A stretch of 64,000 nucleotides of DNA, taken from contig NZ_OZ032147.1 in NCBI RefSeq assembly GCF_964026435.1, positions 682,001 through 746,000 of the forward strand, given 5' to 3'. This stretch comes from Rickettsia endosymbiont of Gonocerus acuteangulatus (GTDB taxonomy: Bacteria > Pseudomonadota > Alphaproteobacteria > Rickettsiales > Rickettsiaceae). Shown here piece by piece: positions 1 through 8,112 of this stretch. A model generated the notes under the pieces. It saw nothing but the letters and a program-made list of their open reading frames with translations. It was not told the origin of the DNA and made no database searches. Both the position numbers and the translations under genes were made by a program. Numbering within the stretch: the first letter of the stretch is position 1; each line of letters begins with the position of its first letter.

Positions 1-563
1 GACTTATTGATAATTCGTTTATCTTGACGTACTTTTACTACTAAACAGTCAAAAAATACTATAGCATATACTCGATCCAATGGTCGGCTTTGCCATATCT
101 TGACATCCTCAATTACATCATCAGTAATTTGACTTATCAAACTTTCGCTAACGTCAGCTCCATACAATTCTTGCATTTGAATCTTAATATCAGATAAGCT
201 CATTCCTTTAGCGTATAACGATATTATTTTATCATCAAATCCTTCAATACGTCTTTGACGCTTTGGAATTAATGCAGGTTCAAATGTACTACTTCTATCC
301 CTTGGAACCTCAATCTCTATAACTCCATTATTTGTTACTAGATTCTTTACATTCTTACCATTACGAACATTATCACTATCAGTATGACAATATTTATCAT
401 ATCCTAAGTGATTATTCATCTCTGAATGCAATGCCTTCTCTACAAGCCGTTTGGTTAATTGCTTTAATAAACCATCCTCTTTAAGTAATGTTGATATATC
501 TGTATCATTATTTATTAATAAATCTATCGCTTGATTCATTGCTTCATTTTGTTTTTGGTGCAT
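1..563 (-). CDS. IS256-family (mutator-type) transposase, N-terminal part
   Basis: An open frame starts at the ATG complementary to 561-563 and continues past the left edge, giving about 187 residues. It starts MHQKQNEAMNQAIDLLI and contains the family's N-terminal region with HLGYDKYCHTD, then RNGKN and VPRDRSSTFEP, then LYAKGMSLSDI and the segment VYAIVFFDCLVVK. The aspartate in FFDC is expected to be the first residue of the DDE catalytic triad. A possible ribosome site, AGGAGAAA, lies just upstream of the start. Known role of the family: cut-and-paste or copy-out transposition through a circular intermediate. The rest of the triad is outside the window, so whether the enzyme is complete cannot be judged here. 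Confidence 0.85.
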   Translation of the reverse strand, partial: MHQKQNEAMNQAIDLLINNDTDISTLLKEDGLLKQLTKRLVEKALHSEMNNHLGYDKYCHTDSDNVRNGKNVKNLVTNNGVIEIEVPRDRSSTFEPALIPKRQRRIEGFDDKIISLYAKGMSLSDIKIQMQELYGADVSESLISQITDDVIEDVKIWQSRPLDRVYAIVFFDCLVVKVRQDKRIINK

Positions 564-636
564 ATAATTTCTCCTTTTGTTATATTATATTTTTATATAA
601 CCTTTGAGAAATTCCCACACTTATTTGGACAGAGCC
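1..636 (-). mobile_element. IS256-family element, partial at window edge
   Basis: The element runs off the left window edge. Its right terminus is near 636, where the sequence read on the minus strand begins GGCTCTGTCCAAATAAG, an IS256-type end followed by a short leader and the transposase start. It abuts the istA remnant, whose reading frame closes with a TAG exactly at the junction, so it inserted into, or recombined with, an older IS21 element. The other end and any target duplication are outside the window. Confidence 0.75.
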
Positions 637-1149
637 TATTCAAATGCCCGCTTATGGCATTCTATTAATGTTACAAGCTTCTCATTAGTAACAAATTCTA
701 CATAGCTTGCTCGACTAAATCCTAATGTAGCCACAAAAGCTGATAGAGGACTTTTCCCCTTACGAAATTCTATCCAGTCAACTTGCATCTGTTTGCCAGA
801 AGCAGTCTCAAATCTTATCATATCCTCCTGTTTAGCTGCAGGCTTTATACTCCTTAAATAATACCTGAGTTGGGTCATCCCGCCTGTGTAACCCAACTCC
901 TTTATCTCTTGAAACAGTACCAGATAGTGATACAGGATGGGCTGATTTTATTCTGTCACTCAAGTAGTCTTTATATGGGGCAAGCTTTGTTACCAACTTT
1001 GGCCTATCCTTATATTTAGGGGAACCATCATATTTTAAATATTTACGTACTGTATTTACTGATGCACCTACTTCTCTTGCTATACTTCTTAAGCTTTTAC
1101 CATGTTTATTCAATATTTTTATTTCCATTATTTGCTCCAGTATTATCAT
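637..1149 (-). pseudogene. IS21-type istA transposase remnant, frameshifted and truncated
   Basis: Two overlapping minus-strand frames make one broken gene. The upstream frame (1149 down to about 920) has an N-terminal helix-turn-helix, SIAREVGASVNTVRKYLKY, typical of IstA. The downstream frame (about 930 down to 637) continues with GGMTQLRYYLR and the start of the integrase core around QMQVDWIEFRKG, where the aspartate is the first catalytic residue. The frame changes near 905-930. The gene stops at the IS256 end, so the second half of the catalytic domain is missing. It differs clearly from the intact istA at 55.6-57.0 kb and therefore belongs to another IS21 lineage. Its Shine-Dalgarno sequence was split by the IS30 insertion at 1165. 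Confidence 0.8.
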
Positions 1150-1164
1150 TATTTATTACCTCCT

Positions 1165-2230
1165 TGAAAATTCAAGGACTAAGTAGAACAAAACCTATAA
1201 ATTTTCTGCCCAAATTTCATTGGGGGTTTTATAACCAAAAATCTTTCTTGGCATGTTATTTAAAATCTCAGCAACATTGTCAAGAGCTCTTTGTGTAACG
1301 GTAGTAATATCTGTATTTTTAGGTAAAATTCTATGAATCATAGAATTCATTTTTTCCACTAATGCTTTTTGTCTAGGGCGGTATGGATCACAAAAGAAAG
1401 TTTGAAACCCAGATAGTCTATAGGCAACATGCCCCACAAACTCTTTGCCATTATCCATAGTAATAGTCTTTCTCACACTATTTGGAAGAGTTTTTATCTT
1501 TCTTAAAAAACCATTGGTAACTGTTGTAGCTCTCTTGGAGTTATTCAGCACTAAAATAATCTTTTGACTCTTTTTATCCACCAGTGCACCAATATTCATA
1601 CTTTGATTACCTTTATGAAATGTAAGATCTGCCTCAAAATGCCCTACTTCTACCTTTTTCGTAGCTATTGCATCACGCTGATGTATTGAGATCCTTTGTG
1701 GTATAATGATCCTTTGACGCCTCTTCCCTCTTTTTTGCCTTTTATATCTTTTAGAAGGTAAATAGCTATATAACTTTAATTTAGCTGCTACTGCAGAAGT
1801 GTAAACAAATCTATATATACTTTCTGTACTGATACACAAAGCTGTATTTTTGTCTAGTTTTAACTTTCCGGCTATAGCATCCGGCGACCATTTCTTGCGA
1901 ATCATAGCATTTTTAATATAATCTAACAACATAGGGTTCTTTTCTATTTTTAATAACTCTTGCTGATACATCCTGTTTTCATATTTTTCCTGAGCAATAC
2001 AAGGCATATACTTATCTTTTACCTTATTTCTTTTTAGCTCCATACTAATAGTGCTTTTAGACCTCGTAAGATGTTGTGCTATCTTATTAATACTGACTCC
2101 TAGGTCATACATTCTTTTTATCTCATATCTCTCTTCTCGAGATAAGTGTCTATATTTTCTGTTCATCATTACCTATTTAAAATCTTATTATTTTAAATAG
2201 GTTCTGTTCTACTTACTTATAGTATTTTCA
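1165..2230 (-). mobile_element. IS30-family element, copy 1 (complete, 1066 bp)
   Basis: The termini begin TGAAAAT. The inner inverted repeats AAGTAGAACA-AACCTAT lie at 1181-1198 and 2197-2214, around one transposase gene. The element is flanked by a 3-bp direct repeat CCT (1162-1164 and 2231-2233). The same boundaries and the same 1066-bp length recur at 20187-21252 with an AGG duplication, which fixes the ends. It lies inside the older IS21 remnant, at that element's istA ribosome-binding site. Confidence 0.9.
1195..2169 (-). CDS. IS30-family transposase, copy 1
   Basis: The protein is 324 residues, full length for the family. The N-terminal HTH_38-type domain reads MNRKYRHLSREERYEIKRM and continues with INKIAQHLTRSKSTIS. 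The integrase core carries three acidic residues in FEADLTF, TMDNGKEF and KALVEKMN, consistent with an intact DDE triad. IS30 transposases pair the element ends into a circular or dimer intermediate and re-insert them. The gene fills almost the whole element. The first Met is followed directly by a second (MMNRK), so the start could be one codon later. The copy looks functional and is nearly identical to the one at 20.2 kb. Confidence 0.93.
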   Translation of the reverse strand: MMNRKYRHLSREERYEIKRMYDLGVSINKIAQHLTRSKSTISMELKRNKVKDKYMPCIAQEKYENRMYQQELLKIEKNPMLLDYIKNAMIRKKWSPDAIAGKLKLDKNTALCISTESIYRFVYTSAVAAKLKLYSYLPSKRYKRQKRGKRRQRIIIPQRISIHQRDAIATKKVEVGHFEADLTFHKGNQSMNIGALVDKKSQKIILVLNNSKRATTVTNGFLRKIKTLPNSVRKTITMDNGKEFVGHVAYRLSGFQTFFCDPYRPRQKALVEKMNSMIHRILPKNTDITTVTQRALDNVAEILNNMPRKIFGYKTPNEIWAENL

Positions 2231-2303
2231 CCTTATTCAGAAGATATTACTTTAATACTGTATCAATTTTTATCCGTTGCTCTGTATCATTTTACTTCCG
2301 TTG
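2231..2303 (-). repeat. Terminal repeats of an IS21-type element (end A)
   Basis: Read on the minus strand, this begins TGTTAGCAACGG and contains two copies of a unit close to CAACGG-n-AAAATTGATACAG. TGT termini and multiple end repeats are typical of IS21 elements. The istA remnant at 637-1149 points inward from this end, with IS30 copy 1 between them, so both belong to the same element, which interrupted traA. A related end is at 24993-25061. Confidence 0.6.
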
Positions 2304-3131
2304 CTAACATGCTTCTTCTTTAATCTCTTTTACTGCTTTTTCTATATCCAATTTAGTAAAAATAGCTTGATGACGAATCATGCGATCAAGCACTCCATCT
2401 GCTCCTTTGATGATTTCAAGATGGGCAAACCTGCATATGTTATTTTGCTCTGCTATTTCATTGATAATACTTCGCATTCTAGTAGGGCCGACATGCTGCT
2501 GTGGCATAAAACTTATTGGGTCTACTCGGATTTCTAAACCTAACTTGGCAAAATATTTATTGATTACTTCTTTAGCTTTTTCATGAATAATTTTATCTTC
2601 GGGGATAATGAACGCTTTGCCCTTAACTTTGGCAAATTTAGGATTTAAATCTACTGCCTTAGCTCCTAAAGCTTTACCGTTTTCTGTAAATCTTCTGGTA
2701 GTCACAAGCACATGGGCATGCCAATTCTTTTCTCCATCATGTGGCTGATGAATATCAACCTGAACTCCTAGGCCATTTCTTACCCACCCCATCTCTTCGA
2801 TGATTTCATGAGTAATGGCTATTCTATCATCTAAATCTAATTCCTTATCATCAGGCAGTGCTATAACTATATCTTTTAATAATTGACTGTTTTTTCTTTT
2901 CTCTGTACGCTCTACCTCATTCATCAAGATCCTTGAGTCTTTGAATCTTTTATCTACATGATCTGGCAATAAAACAGCATGATAAACATTATCGCCTTTT
3001 TTGCTAAAATTATAAGTGATGTTAGTTCTCTCATCTTTAATAATCAGCCTGGCATTATAGGCGGCTTTAAGGCAAGCATTTTTACCTTCACTCCTACTTA
3101 CTATTTCTATTCTTGCAAACTGTATCGCCAT
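2304..3131 (-). pseudogene. traA: Ti-type TraA relaxase, N-terminal fragment
   Basis: This 275-residue frame carries the MobA/MobL relaxase domain of Ti-type TraA, which nicks oriT and pilots the strand during conjugation. It starts MAIQFARIEIVSRSEGKNA. Around residue 160 it has NWHAHVLVTTRRF, the metal-binding histidine motif. Full TraA proteins exceed 1000 residues and carry helicase domains; here the gene ends soon after the relaxase domain where the IS21 end begins (KEEAC-stop). Together with traD on the other side of the 3.1-3.5 kb gap it marks a degraded conjugative element of the rickettsial RAGE type. Whether the truncated relaxase is still active is unknown. The ATG at 3131 fits the family N-terminus. 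Confidence 0.82.
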
Positions 3132-3230
3132 GGTTTGTTAATTCTAACAATGTTCAATCCATCATTGACATTACCATGCAATCTTAAAATCATCCACTGA
3201 AACCAGAACCACTTGAACCAGCAAGCAAAA

Positions 3231-3286
3231 ATAAACCGTAAGGTTTATATATTGCGTCTCTCCCTGTTTTTACAAACAAGGAGAGA
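3231..3286. other. Candidate oriT: two hairpins beside the relaxase gene
   Basis: A perfect 7-bp inverted repeat (ATAAACC/GGTTTAT, 4-nt loop, 3231-3248) is followed by ATTGCGTC and then by a 13-bp stem with one mismatch around TTAC (3257-3286). The site lies between divergent traA and traD remnants. In Ti-type systems oriT lies in this intergenic region and relaxases nick next to such hairpins. The second hairpin could instead be a terminator, but it has no clear T-tract. Confidence 0.4.
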
Positions 3287-3399
3287 ACTCTCCTCTCTGC
3301 TACTTCTTTATAGTCTAATAATGGTACTCATCTTTATTTGTTTTTATTGATCTTAGTTTGCTGGTTCGGTTTTTAGGTATGGGGATATTTTGATTTTAA

Positions 3400-3591
3400 A
3401 TGGTTTTCTATTTTACTATTATACTGGACTTTGCAAACTTAAAACTTGTATCCAATATTGATCTGTTCAAGAAAAAATTTGCAGAATTCCTTAACACTTA
3501 TAATTATGCAGTTGACTTCCAAAATTTATTGAGCATTCATGATGATTGTAACAATGAAAAGTTTAAACTATTTATATGGATAATGTCATAA
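3400..3591 (+). CDS. Small hypothetical ORF upstream of traD
   Basis: The frame is 63 residues and overlaps the start of traD by 16 bases. The first third is hydrophobic (MVFYFTIILDFANLKL) and the rest is charged (FKKKFAEFLNTYNYAVDF). I do not recognise a family. The overlap with traD would suit translational coupling, so it may be the tail of a deleted upstream gene or a real short leader gene. No clear Shine-Dalgarno sequence is seen before the ATG, and it may be chance. Confidence 0.25.
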   Translation: MVFYFTIILDFANLKLVSNIDLFKKKFAEFLNTYNYAVDFQNLLSIHDDCNNEKFKLFIWIMS

Positions 3592-3851
3592 AACGAAGAT
3601 TAAAATTAGAACAAAAGAAGGCTAAAGTAGTTATGGAAGAGGTTAAACTTAAAATTCAGGAAAGGAAAATTCGTACTCGTCATTTGATTGAAATGGGAGG
3701 TTTAGTTGTAAAAGCAAAACTTGATGATTTACCTACTAACAGCTTACTTGGTGCTTTTGTTTCTTTGAAAGAAGAATTAATACAACATCCGAGTATCCAA
3801 AATCAATGGACTAAAATCGGCAAAAATGCTTTCGATAACCCAAAAGTATAA
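3576..3851 (+). CDS. traD: Conjugal transfer protein TraD (Ti-type)
   Basis: A 91-residue protein with the compact architecture of Ti-plasmid TraD: a basic, coiled N-terminal half (RRLKLEQKKAKVVMEEVKLK, then IQERKIRTRHL), then the conserved block IEMGGLVVKAKLDDLPTNSLLGAFV. TraD is an accessory protein of the Ti-type DNA-processing set that acts near oriT beside TraA; its exact role is poorly defined. It is divergent from traA across about 440 bp, the usual arrangement in these elements. The downstream neighbours are lost: an IS4-like element begins 47 bp after the stop. The gene itself appears complete. Confidence 0.75.
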   Translation: MDNVIKRRLKLEQKKAKVVMEEVKLKIQERKIRTRHLIEMGGLVVKAKLDDLPTNSLLGAFVSLKEELIQHPSIQNQWTKIGKNAFDNPKV

Positions 3852-3897
3852 TCTTTGCTGACTTTACTAAAGAAATTGGCAGAACTTATTAATCTAT

Positions 3898-5007
3898 CAA
3901 AACTTACGCTATGTTTGGTTCTAAATATCGTAAAGATGGAGAACGCAGCTGTTGTTGCATATAGTCATCTAAAAGCCCTAACTTTATTTGGTAAACCGTT
4001 TTACCGATTGTATTTGCAGTCCTTTTGAGAAATGCCCAAACTAAAAATGCACAACTAATATGATTACGTTGAATACGCTGTTTCCTGCATTGACAACGTT
4101 CTATCCCAGTAAGTTGCTTAATTTCTCTGTGCATGCTCTCAATTACCCATCGAAAGCCACACTCATCTTGTGCAGCTTTAGAAGATTTTTGAGTTTTGTT
4201 ATTGGTAACAACATACTCAACTCTGTTGGTAGAAACAGTAAATTTAAACAAATTAACATGCTTATTTTTAGCAAAGCCTTTTATATGAATCTCTACTCCA
4301 TGCCTGATCTCTTCATCTGAAAATGTCAACTCTTTTACAGCTTTATAAGGTTTAGAATCGTGTGTTTTACTAACGTTTCTATTGGCTTTAATAGGGGCAT
4401 AATAATATTTCCCCAGAGAGTCAACATGTTGCATAATTTTGTGTGTAGAATACCATGTGTCAAAAAGTACTGTTTGAAAAGGAATCTTCTTGCTATAAAC
4501 AGCATTATTTAACATGTTTAATAGGTGTTCTAGTTTTGTTGCTCCATCATGATCAGGTGCAAAAATTCGATAATCTATTACCCAAAACTTATTAATATCA
4601 GGGTTATAATATACCAGACTCACTACTCCTATACCTTTAGTAACTCTACCTGTAGCTCCACTGTACTGCGATCTTGCAATTTCTATTTGCTTCGTATTCC
4701 TTTTATTTAAAACCGTATCATCAAATATTGTATATCCATTAGATGAAAAAATAACATCATTCTTGATGTGTTCCCATAACAAAGAAGGTGTATATTTTTC
4801 ATTCCTTAAAAATCTATTAATAACATCATGACTACATTTCTTTGCATGTTCAGCGTAGTAGGTTAAACTATAATTCTTTTGGCTAACTATTAAAAATTGA
4901 CAATAATCTGTCCTATTAATTGGTATTGCTTGCAACTTTATCCTCTTTGACATGTTTAATTATTTTTACAATAATTTATCACTTTTTTACTCATAGCGTA
5001 AGTTTTG
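3898..5007 (-). mobile_element. IS4-like element, copy A (complete, 1110 bp)
   Basis: Perfect 16-bp terminal inverted repeats, CAAAACTTACGCTATG at 3898-3913 and its complement at 4992-5007, enclose one transposase gene. The flanks do not match: traD tail on the left, the interior of an IS630 on the right. No target duplication is therefore visible, and the locus has probably been rearranged through this copy. Confidence 0.92.
3904..4953 (-). CDS. IS4-superfamily DDE transposase, copy A
   Basis: A 349-residue protein. The probable catalytic residues are the aspartates in YTIFDDTVLNK (about 78-79), the aspartate in VLFDTWYST (165) and a glutamate in WVIESMHREIKQ (272 or 277), a layout resembling IS4/IS701-type enzymes. 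The C-terminal tail reaches almost to the left inverted repeat. The sequence is nearly identical to the copies at 23.9, 29.0 and 45.4 kb, so the family spread recently. The start ATG lies just inside the right end of the element. I assign the broad group from the motif layout, not the exact IS name. Confidence 0.88.
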   Translation of the reverse strand: MSKRIKLQAIPINRTDYCQFLIVSQKNYSLTYYAEHAKKCSHDVINRFLRNEKYTPSLLWEHIKNDVIFSSNGYTIFDDTVLNKRNTKQIEIARSQYSGATGRVTKGIGVVSLVYYNPDINKFWVIDYRIFAPDHDGATKLEHLLNMLNNAVYSKKIPFQTVLFDTWYSTHKIMQHVDSLGKYYYAPIKANRNVSKTHDSKPYKAVKELTFSDEEIRHGVEIHIKGFAKNKHVNLFKFTVSTNRVEYVVTNNKTQKSSKAAQDECGFRWVIESMHREIKQLTGIERCQCRKQRIQRNHISCAFLVWAFLKRTANTIGKTVYQIKLGLLDDYMQQQLRSPSLRYLEPNIA

Positions 5008-5572
5008 AGTTATAAAAAAAACTTTTCTTCATCCCAAAAGGGATATTGGTCTAAGGAATGAGTTTATATTGAAACTAAAAACTATAGATAAACAAGATTT
5101 AGTATTTATCGATGAGTCTGGGATAGAAGATAATAGCTGTAGAGAACACGGGTGGAGCATTATCGGTCAAAGATGTTATGGTGAAAAGGTCTATCAACAT
5201 AAATCACGGATTAGTATGATTGCTGGGCTGTGTGTCAAAGATATTATTGCCCCAATAATATTTGATGGGACATGTAATAAGGACATTTTTGAAACTTATG
5301 TACAAGAGATATTGATCAAGGAATTAAAGGCTGGTCAGATAGTAGTAATGGATAATATTAATTTTCATAAAAGTACAAAAGTGAAAACGTTAATTGAATC
5401 TGTTGGTTGCAGTATTTTATTTTTACCAACTTACTCTCCTGACTTAAATCCTATTGAGCATTACTGGTTTAAGATAAAAAATGAAATTAGGAAAGTTGTA
5501 GGAGATTTTGAAACATTTTATGATGCTGTTTTTAACACTATTAAATTGTCAGTATCTTAATGATTTATGCTA
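5008..5572 (+). pseudogene. Recombinant IS630 transposase, 5'-truncated
   Basis: The frame 5069-5560 is a DDE transposase of the IS630 (Tc1/mariner-like) type, with VFIDESGI, VVMDNINFHK and DLNPIEHYWF. Up to about 5456 it matches the type 2 IS630 of this window (16.7 and 54.2 kb). After about 5472 it matches type 1 (8.1 kb), ending VVGDFETFYDAVFNTIK and with the type 1 terminal repeat at 5551-5572, followed by TA. The switch lies in a 17-bp stretch common to both. The N-terminal part is missing because the IS4-like copy A abuts at 5007. The A8 run of the type 2 frameshift site is still present near 5014-5021. Confidence 0.85.
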
Positions 5573-5584
5573 TATAATAATAGG

Positions 5585-6880
5585 TCAATGAGTAGATAGC
5601 AGTTTATAAAAATCAGCCGCTAAGAAAAGCGATCCGGTTATTATGATATTTGCTTTATTATCGCCATTTATTTTTTTTATGTCCATAATTGCTTCTTCAA
5701 GACTATCACTAGCAGCAAAATCAATACCGGTTTTACTTGCCTCTAAGGCTATTATCTCAGCATTATAGCTTAATGTTTCAGATAAAACTTTAATACCATA
5801 ACCTTTAGTTATCAAACCTTTGAAGTAAACACAAAACTCTTCTATATTGCGGTTTTTAGTCATACCGAGTATTAAATATATCGGTGATTTTAAATTATCA
5901 CGAATCCACGCTGTTAAGGCTTGGGCTCCACTATTATTATGAGCTCCATCCACCCAAATTTGTACGTTATCACCTATTAATCTAGAATATTTTTGTGGGT
6001 TAATTTTTTCAATTCTGGCAGACCAAATAGTATTTTGTAGACCTTCAGCAATAGCTTCATTATTGATATTAAATTGTTTATTAATTAGGCTTATCAAAGC
6101 AATAACGCTTGCTGCATTGATTAATTGATGATCACCAAAGAGCGAAGGAGTAGGAAATTCATAGGTAAAATTTTGTGAGGAATAAATAAACCCATTATCC
6201 GTTTTTTGTATACCGAAATCATATTCATAACAAAAGGTGGGGACTGCTAAATTTTCCGCCTTTGCAAATAATATTTCAGGAACTTCGGGAACTTGTACGC
6301 TTATAACACAAGGCACGCCCTGCTTCATAATGCCAGCCTTTTCAAAAGCTATTAACGGCAAGGTTGACCCTAGCATATGCATATGATCATATGAAATGGG
6401 GGTAATTAACGTAATTAACGGCTGATCTATTACATTTGTTGCATCTAACCTACCACCCAGTCCCGTTTCTAATATTAATATATCAGCTTTATTATTCGCA
6501 AATGCTAGAAAAGCTGCAGCTGTTGTTCCTTCAAAAAAACTAGGTTCAATATTAAATTTCTCACTTGCTACCCTAACTTGTTCACAAACTTGCCATAATT
6601 CATCATCTGAAATTTTTTCACCTGCTACTACAATTCGCTCGTTAAACTCTAATAAATGTGGAGAAGTATAGCAATGTACTTTATAACCAGCTTGCGTAAA
6701 AATGCTTTTAAGCATCGCACTACTTGAGCCTTTGCCGTTCGTACCTGCTATATGTATTACAGGAGGAAGCCTTAAGTGAGGATCGCCTAAAGCCTTTAAA
6801 AGACTACTTATATTTTCTAAATCATATTTAATTTGGTTTTTCCAGTTTGGTTTTGGTACTGGAAAATGCGGCATGAACAT
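5585..6880 (-). CDS. folC: Folylpolyglutamate synthase / dihydrofolate synthase
   Basis: A 431-residue Mur-ligase-type enzyme that adds glutamate to dihydropteroate or folates, using ATP, in the cytoplasm. The P-loop IHIAGTNGKGSSSAML is near residues 44-58. ILETGLGGRLDATN and PISYDHMHMLGSTL follow, then KAGIMKQGV, the typical FolC order. The C-terminal ligase domain includes IWVDGAHNNSGA and ILGMTKNRN. Length is normal for the family. The stop lies 11 bp from the end of the truncated IS630, and the upstream side carries palindromic repeats, so no operon partner is visible. A second Met at position 3 is an alternative start. Confidence 0.93.
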   Translation of the reverse strand: MFMPHFPVPKPNWKNQIKYDLENISSLLKALGDPHLRLPPVIHIAGTNGKGSSSAMLKSIFTQAGYKVHCYTSPHLLEFNERIVVAGEKISDDELWQVCEQVRVASEKFNIEPSFFEGTTAAAFLAFANNKADILILETGLGGRLDATNVIDQPLITLITPISYDHMHMLGSTLPLIAFEKAGIMKQGVPCVISVQVPEVPEILFAKAENLAVPTFCYEYDFGIQKTDNGFIYSSQNFTYEFPTPSLFGDHQLINAASVIALISLINKQFNINNEAIAEGLQNTIWSARIEKINPQKYSRLIGDNVQIWVDGAHNNSGAQALTAWIRDNLKSPIYLILGMTKNRNIEEFCVYFKGLITKGYGIKVLSETLSYNAEIIALEASKTGIDFAASDSLEEAIMDIKKINGDNKANIIITGSLFLAADFYKLLSTH

Positions 6881-6897
6881 ATTTTTAATTTTTCTTT

Positions 6898-7045
6898 GTC
6901 ATCCCGTGGCCCCGCCCCGGGATCCAGTTAACAAACTTTTAATGTCATTCCCAAAGGAATGCAGCAATCCAGAAAATAATAAAAAATACTAATTTTATTA
7001 GTATTTTTAACTGGCTCCCGTGAATAAATCACGGGATGACAAGGT
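6898..7045. repeat. Rickettsial palindromic repeat cluster
   Basis: Repeat modules with outer ends TGTCATCCCGTGG and CACGGGATGACA surround an inner hairpin (AATACTAA...TTAGTATT near 6987-7010). The right end holds an uninterrupted CCCGTGAATAAATCACGGG (about 7017-7036). This is the empty form of the site that carries insertions at 53.0 kb and 14.1 kb. No gene is seen here. It occupies much of the 470-bp gap after folC. Confidence 0.7.
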
Positions 7046-7104
7046 AAAACCGATCTACGCAACAATGCCTTTGCGGGAATGACATATATAGCTAATTTTC
7101 AAGT

Positions 7105-7310
7105 TCAAGTAGTATATTTGGCTTTTGGTTTTACTACCTTAATAAGCCCAATAAACATAACTGCAACAGTTTGTAATGTTACAGGAATAGGGGGCGCGCT
7201 TAAGAGGGATTGTTATGTGCGAACAAATCGCAAGCAATGCTATCCGTAACGCTATTTCTATTGTTTGCCTTTTTAATAATGGAAAAAGAGCTCGAACTAA
7301 GTTGCATAAG
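7105..7310 (-). pseudogene. bioY: bioY (biotin transporter) N-terminal remnant
   Basis: Translating the minus strand across two frameshifts gives a start MQLSSSSFSIIKK, then TIEIALRIALLAICSHITIP, then PPIPVTLQTVAVMFIGL. The last segment is the hallmark N-terminal membrane segment of BioY, the substrate-binding S component of biotin ECF transporters. The frame then loses similarity and stops. The remaining membrane segments are absent; the next feature upstream is the IS4-like copy B. The gene is clearly dead. The identification rests on the PxPVTLQT motif and the preceding hydrophobic helix. Confidence 0.6.
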
Positions 7311-7355
7311 CTACCTCATATTTGATTTTTAAGTAAGTAACTAAATAGAATGATA

Positions 7356-8112
7356 CAAAACTTACGCTATGTTTGGTTCTAAATATCGTAAAGATGGAGA
7401 ACGCAGCTGTTGTTGCATATAGTCATCTAAAAGCCCTAACTTTATTTGGTAAACCGTTTTACCGATTGTATTTGCAGTCCTTTTGAGAAATGCCCAAACT
7501 AAAAATGCCCAACTAATATGATTACGTTGAATACGCTGTTTCCTGCATTGACAACGTTCTATCCCAGTAAGTTGCTTAATTTCTCTGTGCATGCTCTCAA
7601 TTACCCATCGAAAGCCACACTCATCTTGTGCAGCTTTAGAAGATTTTTGAGTTTTGTTATTGGTAACAACATACTCAACTCTGTTGGTAGAAACAGTAAA
7701 TTTAAACAAATTAACATGCTTATTTTTAGCAAAGCCTTTTATATGAATCTCTACTCCATGCCTGATCTCTTCATCTGAAAATGTCAACTCTTTTACAGCT
7801 TCATAAGGTTTAGAATCGTGTGTTTTACTAACGTTTCTATTGGCTTTAATAGGGGCATAATAATATTTCCCCAGAGAGTCAACATGTTGCATAATTTTGT
7901 GTGTAGAATACCATGTGTCAAAAAGTACTGTTTGAAAAGGAATCTTCTTGCTATAAACAGCATTATTTAACATGTTTAATAGGTGTTCTAGTTTTGTTGC
8001 TCCATCATGATCAGGTGCAAAAATTCGATAATCTATTACCCAAAACTTATTAATATCAGGGTTATAATATACCAGACTCACTACTCCTATACCTTTAGTA
8101 ACTCTACCTGTA
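7356..8112 (-). mobile_element. IS4-like element, copy B (truncated)
   Basis: The left inverted repeat CAAAACTTACGCTATG is present, together with the C-terminal two thirds of the transposase gene (7362 to about 8110, from TGRVTKGIGVVS to the end). The N-terminal 100 residues are lost where the IS630 element starts at a TA (8111-8112). The annotated open frame to 8177 is a fusion that borrows an IS630 start and is not a real protein. The missing half is not found on the far side of the IS630, so a deletion or recombination followed the insertion. Confidence 0.88.

Noticed and set aside
4060-4320. Recurring 86-residue plus-strand frame MITLNTLFPALTTF (also at 7518, 24031, 29146 and 45534)
   Set aside because: It is antisense to the IS4-like transposase in every copy and varies only as the transposase does; no ribosome site or family likeness.
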